A program made the position numbers and the translations under genes. This document shows, piece by piece, positions 1 to 4,998 of a DNA stretch of 6,128 nt. Below the pieces are notes generated by a model that saw only the letters and a list, made by a program, of their open reading frames with translations, ran no database searches and was not told the DNA's origin. The number at the start of each line of letters is the position of its first letter. Within the stretch, counting starts at the first letter, position 1. The DNA comes from an uncultured Coprococcus sp. GTDB taxonomy: Bacteria; Bacillota; Clostridia; Lachnospirales; Lachnospiraceae. The DNA lies in NCBI GenBank assembly GCA_900557435.1, contig USSH01000158.1:1-6128 (forward strand). Direction: 5' to 3'.

Positions 1-865
1 CAGTATCCGCCTCTTTCTTATTTTCTGAAGGTGTCTCTTCGGCCTTCTTAATCTGCTTTGTATCCCCTGAAGCCGTGGTCTTTGAATGGGTATCTGCTAT
101 CTTTACAGATGTCTCCGTTGTCAGCTTACCACAGCAGGCTGCATTGATACATCCGGCACATGAATCAGGTCTGCATGCTGCTGGTACCTCCTGTCCATTT
201 GCCAGAGCCTCGGCTGCCTTCTTTGCATTTCTTCTATTGATAAATGCAATGATAAACGCAAGCACGAAGAACGCACCCGGTGCAAGCACAAATATTGTAA
301 TAGGTGTATAGAGACTGAGCACATTGCCTATACCCTTAACTATACCTGATGAGCTCTGAAGTCTGTTGCCGTCACCAAATATCTGGAACCCAAACACACA
401 TCCCTTTCCGACAAGCTCTCTAAACATTCCTATAAGTGTAAGTCCAACTGTAAATCCAAGTCCCATTCCAAGTCCATCAAATATGGATGGAAGCACCTTG
501 TTCTTGGAAGCATACGCCTCAGCACGGCCAAGGATGATACAGTTAACAACTATAAGTGGTATATACAGTCCAAGGCTGCTGTTGAGTGATGGCAGATATG
601 CCTGCAGCAAAAACTGTATGATCGTAACAAACGACGCAATAATAACTATAAATGACGGTATTCTGACTTTGTCAGGTATGACCTTTCTGAGTGCTGAGAT
701 CATGAAATTGCTGAGCACCAAAATACATGTGGTCGTAAGTCCCATACCCGCGCCATTGATGGCTGACGAAGTTACAGCCAGTGTTGGACACATTCCAAGC
801 ATCTGCACGAAGGTTGGATTCTCCTTGACAATACCGTTATATAAACGCTCTGTACATTTTCCCAT
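1..865 (-). CDS. rnfE: Electron transport complex subunit RnfE, with Cys-rich C-terminal extension (3' end outside window)
   Basis: I translated 288 codons from the ATG at 865-863 to the window edge with no stop. The protein begins MGKCTERLYNGIVKENPTFV and continues with the RnfE hallmarks QMLGMCPTLAVT (residues 21-32) and VVNCIILGRAEA (106-117). C26 and C109 match the two membrane cysteines that, in the RnfA/RnfE family, help bind the [2Fe-2S] centre between the two subunits. Hydrophobic segments cover roughly residues 25-212, ending with APGAFFVLAFIIAFINRR. RnfE proteins usually stop near 200-230 residues. This one continues at least 76 residues past the last membrane segment, through a cysteine cluster (C231, C236, C239, C244, C245) into a Lys/Glu/Thr/Ser-rich tail. 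The start overlaps the rnfDG stop (TAATG) and has a GGAGG site 9 bases upstream. The Rnf assignment is firm; the role of the tail is unknown. Confidence 0.95.
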   Translation of the reverse strand, partial: MGKCTERLYNGIVKENPTFVQMLGMCPTLAVTSSAINGAGMGLTTTCILVLSNFMISALRKVIPDKVRIPSFIVIIASFVTIIQFLLQAYLPSLNSSLGLYIPLIVVNCIILGRAEAYASKNKVLPSIFDGLGMGLGFTVGLTLIGMFRELVGKGCVFGFQIFGDGNRLQSSSGIVKGIGNVLSLYTPITIFVLAPGAFFVLAFIIAFINRRNAKKAAEALANGQEVPAACRPDSCAGCINAACCGKLTTETSVKIADTHSKTTASGDTKQIKKAEETPSENKKEADT

Positions 866-2481
866 TACTTGTCACCTCCGTTCGATGCATCTGCTATCCC
901 GCCGTTTATGGACTTTACATACTCAAGTCCCGCATTGACTGCATTTGTGACTGCATTTGTTGTGATGGTAGCTCCTGACAGGGCATCTATCTCCTCGTCC
1001 ACTGTGGCACCTGACTTTGTATACCTGAACTGATCGACCTTCTTGCCTGCAAACTGCGACTTGAAATTGTCTGTATCTGCCTCCATTCCAAGACCTGCTG
1101 TCTCGGCGAGCGAGAGGAATGATATTCCGTTTGTCGTGCCATCAGATCTGACACCCATTGCAAGCTGAAGATCTCCACTGTATGCCTCATGCGATGTGAC
1201 TGTGACCACATATCCAAGCACTGAGCCATCACTGCCCTTTGCAGTGACCACTTCATCTATATCTGCATTATATCCCGCATCCGACAGAACCTTTGCTGCC
1301 GCATCTGCATCAAAATCTGCATAACTGTCAAATGAATCCGCATCGTCAAACACAGTCTTGTATGCCTCTTCCTTAGCCTTCTGTTCAGTAACTGCAATCG
1401 GATCCTTTGTGATCTTATATACATATGCAAGTGCAAATCCTGCTATAACCGTGATTATCATGATCGCTATAGTCGCGATCACTATAGACTTTGTATCCAT
1501 CTTGGACTTTGTTCCTGATGTATCGCCCTGAGCTGCAAGCTCTGCGCCCTCTCCGAAACTCTTTGGCTGAGTCCATCTCTCGATGAGTGGGACAAGCAGG
1601 TTGGAGAATATGATAGCGTAGGATACGCCCTCTGCGGAGCCTCCATATATTCTAAAACAGAATGTGAGTATACCGAGTATCACGCCGAATACAACCTTAC
1701 CCGCCGGTGTGATCGGTGAGGTAACGTAATCAGTTGCCATGAAGAATGCACCCAGCATAAGACCACCGCCGCACAGGTGTGCTGCCAGAAATGTCATATC
1801 AAATCCTCTTCCAGATGCAACTGCATATATCATGATGAGCACTGCAAATGTACCTATATATGTAAGCGGTATAACTGGCTTTATGACTCTTCTTATCAGA
1901 AGATACGCTGCACCTACAAGTATACATATAACCGATGTCTCACCTATAGTTCCAGGTATATTTCCAAGGAACATATGAAGTACGTTTACATTTGCCAGAT
2001 CTCCTGTGTTCTTGAGAACCGCAAGTGGTGTGGCTGTTGTAACTCCGTCATATGAGAACGATGTCATCCTTCCTGCAAATGATATGAGCAGGAAACATCT
2101 TGCTCCCAGTGCGGGATTCATGAAGTTAAATCCCAATCCGCCGAATAGCTGCTTTACTATGATGATGGCAAATGCGCTTCCTAGTATAGCCATCCACACC
2201 GGCACATCCGGTGAAAGATTGAGTGCCAGCAGCAGACCCGTGACAACCGCACTGAGATCGCTTATAGTTACCTTTCTGTTCATCAACTTCTGATACAGCC
2301 ATTCAAACAGCACGCATGATACCACGCATGTCAATATGAGGATCATGGCATTCAGCTCAAAGTTGATCATTCCAAATATCGTTGCTGGAAGCAGTGCTAT
2401 GATCACATCCAGCATAATGCTCTGTGTACTTCGCTTATCCCTCACGTGTGGAGATGACGAAATCTTAAATGTATTATCCAA
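865..2481 (-). CDS. rnfDG: RnfD-RnfG fusion: both flavin-carrying Rnf subunits in one polypeptide
   Basis: One uninterrupted frame encodes two Rnf subunits. Residue numbers here count from the upstream GTG at 2490; I prefer the TTG at 2481 (538 aa). Residues 4-312 are RnfD: N-terminal SSSPHVRDKRSTQ, many hydrophobic segments between about 28 and 303, and DGVTTATPLA (148-157), the position where RnfD carries phosphodiester-linked FMN, likely on T154. A polar linker (about 313-334) leads to RnfG: one membrane segment (335-358) and an FMN-binding domain with DALSGAT (502-508), the canonical flavinylation motif, FMN acceptor T508. RnfD is normally about 310-350 aa and RnfG about 180-210 aa, as separate genes. 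The topology is compatible: RnfD is expected to end in the cytoplasm, where the RnfG helix begins. An internal ATG (codon 331, at 1500) has only a weak AGGA 12 bases upstream, so a separate RnfG product is possible but unlikely. Confidence 0.93.
   Translation of the reverse strand: MDNTFKISSSPHVRDKRSTQSIMLDVIIALLPATIFGMINFELNAMILILTCVVSCVLFEWLYQKLMNRKVTISDLSAVVTGLLLALNLSPDVPVWMAILGSAFAIIIVKQLFGGLGFNFMNPALGARCFLLISFAGRMTSFSYDGVTTATPLAVLKNTGDLANVNVLHMFLGNIPGTIGETSVICILVGAAYLLIRRVIKPVIPLTYIGTFAVLIMIYAVASGRGFDMTFLAAHLCGGGLMLGAFFMATDYVTSPITPAGKVVFGVILGILTFCFRIYGGSAEGVSYAIIFSNLLVPLIERWTQPKSFGEGAELAAQGDTSGTKSKMDTKSIVIATIAIMIITVIAGFALAYVYKITKDPIAVTEQKAKEEAYKTVFDDADSFDSYADFDADAAAKVLSDAGYNADIDEVVTAKGSDGSVLGYVVTVTSHEAYSGDLQLAMGVRSDGTTNGISFLSLAETAGLGMEADTDNFKSQFAGKKVDQFRYTKSGATVDEEIDALSGATITTNAVTNAVNAGLEYVKSINGGIADASNGGDK
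872..879 (-). promoter_or_regulatory. Ribosome binding site of rnfE inside the rnfDG 3' end
   Basis: The minus strand reads GGAGGTGACAAGTAATG. GGAGG (879-875) lies 9 bases before the rnfE ATG and is part of the last rnfDG codons (Gly-Gly-Asp-Lys). The rnfDG stop TAA and rnfE start ATG share one base, so rnfE translation is probably coupled to rnfDG. Confidence 0.8.
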
Positions 2482-2489
2482 TGTGTGCA

Positions 2490-2495
2490 CCTCCT
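2490..2495 (-). promoter_or_regulatory. Ribosome binding site that decides the rnfDG start
   Basis: The minus strand reads TAGGAGGTGCACACATTG. AGGAGG (2495-2490) overlaps the GTG at 2490-2488, so that GTG has no room to be a start. The next candidate in frame, TTG at 2481-2479, sits 8 bases after AGGAGG, an ideal spacing, and gives an N-terminus (LDNTFKISSSPHVRDK, first residue read as Met) that looks like other RnfD proteins. The site also overlaps the rnfC stop TAG (2496-2494). Confidence 0.8.
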
Positions 2496-3819
2496 ACTTC
2501 TTTTTATTCGCTATGATTGATTTTCTTGTTCCCGCTATGGTCTGTGTCAAATGTCTCTTTGCCGGGCATACGTATGAGCAGCATCCACACTCGCAGCACT
2601 CCATTCCATTGTGAGCAAGGAAGCCCTCTGTATCCCCATGCTCAGCCAGTGAGGCAAGCATCGAAGGAACAATACGTCCGGGACACACATCAACACAGCG
2701 TCCGCATCTTATGCAGTTGCTAGGCTCAAGATCTGCAACCTCATCGTGGCTCATACAGAGTAGGGCTGACACACCCTTTGTCGCAGGTACGTCAAGAGAA
2801 AAAAGTGCTTTACCCATCATTGGTCCACCTGAGATCACTTTTTCCGGAACCACGCCATCCTTAAATCCTCCGGCAGCATCTATCAATTCCTGACAATTAG
2901 TTCCCGTCCTAACCATAAGATTGCAAGGATTCTCTATGGCATCACCCGTTATTGTCACTATTCTTGTATAGAGAGGACGACCCTCTATTACCGCCTCGTA
3001 TATAGATACAATGGTGTCCACATTGTGAACTATACAACCTGCATCGGCAGGCAGCATCTTGGAATTGACATATCTTCCGGTATTCGCATATATAAGCTGC
3101 CTCTCAGCACCTTGTGGATATTTGGTCTTCATGACATGGACTTCTATCTTATCGTTGTCTTTCAACTTATCCTTGAGGAGCTCTATTGCCTCCGGCTTAT
3201 TGTCCTCTATCGCTATGATTCCTTTTGCATGATCAAACAGATTGATACATATCTCCAGTCCGAGTATCAGCTTGTCTGGTTCCTCCATCATTCTCCTGTA
3301 GTCCGATGTCAGATATGGCTCACACTCTGCGCCGTTTACGATTATGTAATCAATATCATCCTCATTCTTAGGAGACAGCTTTACATTTGCAGGGAATCCG
3401 GCGCCACCCATTCCGACAATACCAGCCTCCTTGATGATCTCCTTCACGTCCTCCCTGTACAGGGTTGACAGATCCTTGACATTTGCAGCAAAATCTATCT
3501 CCTCAAACTGACCATCGTTCTCCACAACAATAGATTCTACCTTTGATCCTCCCGGAACATATCTTGGCTCTATAGCCTTTACTGTTCCTGATATGGATGA
3601 ATGTATATTTGCAGATACAAAGCCGCTGGCCTCGGCTATCTTCTGACCAACCAGAACTCTGTCTCCCTTCTTCACTATAGGTGTGGCAGGTGCACCAATA
3701 TGCTGGCTGAGTGGGTACACACAGTCACCTTTCGGAAGGTATTCTTTTACAGGCTTTTCCATTGACAATTCTTTGCCTTCATATGGATGAATTCCGCCTA
3801 GAAATGTTAACAAACCCAT
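2494..3819 (-). CDS. rnfC: Electron transport complex subunit RnfC (NADH-binding, two [4Fe-4S] clusters)
   Basis: This 441-residue protein is the peripheral cytoplasmic subunit through which Rnf exchanges electrons with NAD(H). The N-terminus (LLTFLGGIHPYEGKELS) and a barrel-sandwich domain (about 30-100) are typical of RnfC. Next comes the glycine-rich GIVGMGGAGFPANVKL (133-148) with NGAECEPYLTSD (162-173), the FMN/NADH-binding core shared with the NuoF/Nqo1 family. Two ferredoxin-like CxxCxxCxxxCP motifs follow: C369, C372, C375, C379 and C408, C411, C414, C418, each expected to bind a [4Fe-4S] cluster. Both are intact, and the length is normal for clostridial RnfC. The ATG at 3819 has a GAGG site 6 bases upstream (3829-3826). 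It is the first gene after the terminator and promoter described here, so it probably leads the rnf operon. Its stop codon lies inside the ribosome binding region of rnfDG, suggesting translational coupling. Confidence 0.97.
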   Translation of the reverse strand: MGLLTFLGGIHPYEGKELSMEKPVKEYLPKGDCVYPLSQHIGAPATPIVKKGDRVLVGQKIAEASGFVSANIHSSISGTVKAIEPRYVPGGSKVESIVVENDGQFEEIDFAANVKDLSTLYREDVKEIIKEAGIVGMGGAGFPANVKLSPKNEDDIDYIIVNGAECEPYLTSDYRRMMEEPDKLILGLEICINLFDHAKGIIAIEDNKPEAIELLKDKLKDNDKIEVHVMKTKYPQGAERQLIYANTGRYVNSKMLPADAGCIVHNVDTIVSIYEAVIEGRPLYTRIVTITGDAIENPCNLMVRTGTNCQELIDAAGGFKDGVVPEKVISGGPMMGKALFSLDVPATKGVSALLCMSHDEVADLEPSNCIRCGRCVDVCPGRIVPSMLASLAEHGDTEGFLAHNGMECCECGCCSYVCPAKRHLTQTIAGTRKSIIANKKK

Positions 3820-3866
3820 GTTTTACCTCTTTTCCTAATATTTTTGTTACTAAAAATTCTTTATCT

Positions 3867-3895
3867 ATAATAACGCTTTAGATGGTTAAAAACAA
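3867..3895 (-). promoter_or_regulatory. Putative sigma-A promoter of the rnf operon
   Basis: On the minus strand the rnfC leader contains TTGTTT (3895-3890) and TATTAT (3872-3867) separated by exactly 17 bases, a plausible -35/-10 pair. It lies after the terminator of the preceding operon and would give a leader of about 40 bases before the rnfC ATG. A short dyad, GGTT-N6-AACC (3897-3884), overlaps the -35 box and could be an operator. The region is AT-rich, so chance matches are possible. Confidence 0.5.
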
Positions 3896-3931
3896 CCTAA
3901 ACGGTGATACTTTCTCATTTTAAAATTATGG

Positions 3932-3965
3932 AAAAAAGCCTCTGACACGTTCCCATGTCAAAGGC
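3932..3965 (-). terminator. Rho-independent terminator between the Gx-transporter gene and rnfC
   Basis: In minus-strand RNA, GCCUUUGACAUG pairs fully with CGUGUCAGAGGC (12 base pairs, two of them G-U) around a GGAA tetraloop. Six U residues follow at once (3937-3932). The stem begins 6 bases after the stop codon of the upstream gene. There is no T-run on the plus-strand side, so it acts in the minus direction only. It should end the apbE-NusG II-Gx transcript and separate it from rnf. Confidence 0.92.
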
Positions 3966-3971
3966 TTATAT

Positions 3972-4487
3972 TCACACATCTAATAGCTTCGGCAGATTTC
4001 TCACCAAGACAGCTCCAGCCAGTCCTATACATATTCCAGCTATAGTTCCTGATATGCAGAGCACCGGAATATACAGCATGATATTCCCACTCTTCATAAG
4101 TATCGCCGCCATGATGATCTGCCCTGCGTTGTGGCTTACAGCTCCCAGTATACTTGTCCCCAGCAAGCCAAATATTTTCAACTTCATGCACAGCGTCATG
4201 ACCAGCAGACTAAGGACAGCTCCGGCCAGACTATACACCATAATCGAAAGATTGCCAAATAACAGAGCTGACAGAACAACTCTGATCAATGATATCACCC
4301 AAGCAGACCTGACATCCATCTTGAACATGACAACTATTGTCACTAGATTGGCAAGTCCAAGTTTCACTCCCGGAACAGCAATGTTCACCGGAATCAGAGA
4401 CTCTACATATGAAAATACCATCGCCACTGCAATAAACATGCCCATATATGCGATTTTCCTAGTGCTCCATCTGTCTTTATCTTTCAT
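3972..4487 (-). CDS. Gx transporter / heptaprenyl diphosphate synthase component I (HepI) family membrane protein
   Basis: This 171-residue protein is almost entirely hydrophobic, with about five to six membrane segments (roughly 11-31, 46-56, 61-80, 82-100, 105-130, 134-162). It carries the family signatures VPGVKLGLANLVT (38-50) and GAVSHNAGQI (115-124). Databases name this family either Gx transporter or heptaprenyl diphosphate synthase component I; its small multi-spanning build resembles the substrate-binding subunits of ECF importers, and the substrate is unknown. It follows the NusG II gene by 26 bases and is followed directly by a terminator, so it is the last gene of the apbE operon. 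The ribosome binding site is weak (GTGAG about 9 bases upstream of the ATG). Being next to apbE and rnf suggests a link to flavin, metal or redox supply, but that is inference. Confidence 0.85.
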   Translation of the reverse strand: MKDKDRWSTRKIAYMGMFIAVAMVFSYVESLIPVNIAVPGVKLGLANLVTIVVMFKMDVRSAWVISLIRVVLSALLFGNLSIMVYSLAGAVLSLLVMTLCMKLKIFGLLGTSILGAVSHNAGQIIMAAILMKSGNIMLYIPVLCISGTIAGICIGLAGAVLVRNLPKLLDV

Positions 4488-4513
4488 GATCTGATCTCAC
4501 TTTGCCTCGTATT

Positions 4514-4882
4514 TTATTTTATGTCCACTTCCTGTGCTTCTCCGCCATGTACTTCGACAACCAGCTTGTGTGGCAGACATGTGATAGTCTCCCCTGACCT
4601 GTTTTTCGCCCCCATCCTGACACACACTTTATCCGGACAGTCTGCAGACTTCATCTCTATCTTTCCATCTTTCACAGCCACAACATTCTCCCCCTGCTCT
4701 GTGTGGAATACATACTCATCATCCACATCCATGTTGATGGTCTTAACCGGCTTATCATCTATATATACCTCCGCATAGCTTCCTTTATGAAGTCCGTATT
4801 TCAATATAATGACTCCGGCTATACCTAGCACAAGCAATACTGCTGCCAGCACAATATCTCTCTTTTTAATAATCGCACTCAT
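4514..4882 (-). CDS. Membrane-anchored NusG domain II-containing protein
   Basis: This protein has 122 residues. Three positive residues (KKR, 6-8) precede one membrane segment (about 10-28), followed by an exported domain of about 95 residues. The pattern DGKIEMKSADCPDKVCVR (72-89) and TITCLPHKLVVEV (99-111), with C82, C87 and C102, is typical of the stand-alone NusG domain II family (Pfam NusG_II). These are not transcription factors; they share only the domain II fold and usually occur as small anchored extracellular proteins of unknown function in Firmicutes. The three conserved cysteines could bind a metal or form a disulfide; the sequence cannot say which. An AAAGG site lies a little far upstream of the ATG. 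It sits between apbE and the Gx-transporter gene and was probably transcribed with both. Confidence 0.88.
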   Translation of the reverse strand: MSAIIKKRDIVLAAVLLVLGIAGVIILKYGLHKGSYAEVYIDDKPVKTINMDVDDEYVFHTEQGENVVAVKDGKIEMKSADCPDKVCVRMGAKNRSGETITCLPHKLVVEVHGGEAQEVDIK

Positions 4883-4955
4883 ATTTTTCTGCCTTTTCTA
4901 TTACAGTTATAATTCATCTTTGCCTGATTTAGCGAATAATCTGACTGCTCTGACA

Positions 4956-4998
4956 AATCATTTTATTATGCAAAATCATTTTTCTCCGACGAATGATT
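4956..4998 (-). repeat. Three AATCATT/AATGATT heptamers at 18-base steps in the apbE-NusG II gap
   Basis: The plus strand has AATCATT at 4956-4962 and 4974-4980, and its reverse complement AATGATT at 4992-4998, each starting 18 bases after the previous one. The outer pair 4974-4998 can fold into a weak 7-bp hairpin with an 11-base loop just after the apbE stop. It could be an operator array or a weak attenuator; in such AT-rich sequence it may also be chance. The rest of the 116-base gap holds nothing I can name. Confidence 0.35.

Noticed and set aside
121..324. Minus-strand open frame of 67 codons with several cysteines
   Set aside because: It overlaps rnfE in another frame. The rnfE frame stays open with good RnfE sequence up to the tail, so this is a shadow. 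I also considered that the RnfE tail itself results from a frameshift here, but nothing in either frame resembles a normal RnfE end.
366..938. Plus-strand open frame of 190 codons
   Set aside because: It lies opposite rnfE and the end of rnfDG, both certain from motifs. The translation has no recognisable domain, and Pro/Ser-rich content is typical of an antisense shadow.
1498..1500. Internal ATG as the start of a separate rnfG
   Set aside because: The frame is continuous with RnfD, there is no stop between them, and the only ribosome binding candidate (AGGA 12 bases upstream) is weak and too far away. Kept as a minor alternative within the fusion entry.
3025..3468. Plus-strand open frame of 147 codons
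   Set aside because: It is antisense to the conserved core of rnfC, with no family resemblance and no convincing ribosome binding site.
3820..3931. Riboswitch (for example FMN) in the rnfC leader
   Set aside because: The predicted leader is only about 40 bases, AT-rich, and shows no conserved FMN-element blocks or multi-stem fold.
3955..4494. Plus-strand open frame of 179 codons
   Set aside because: It mirrors the whole Gx-transporter gene and includes the terminator stem. Only the minus-strand reading shows family motifs.
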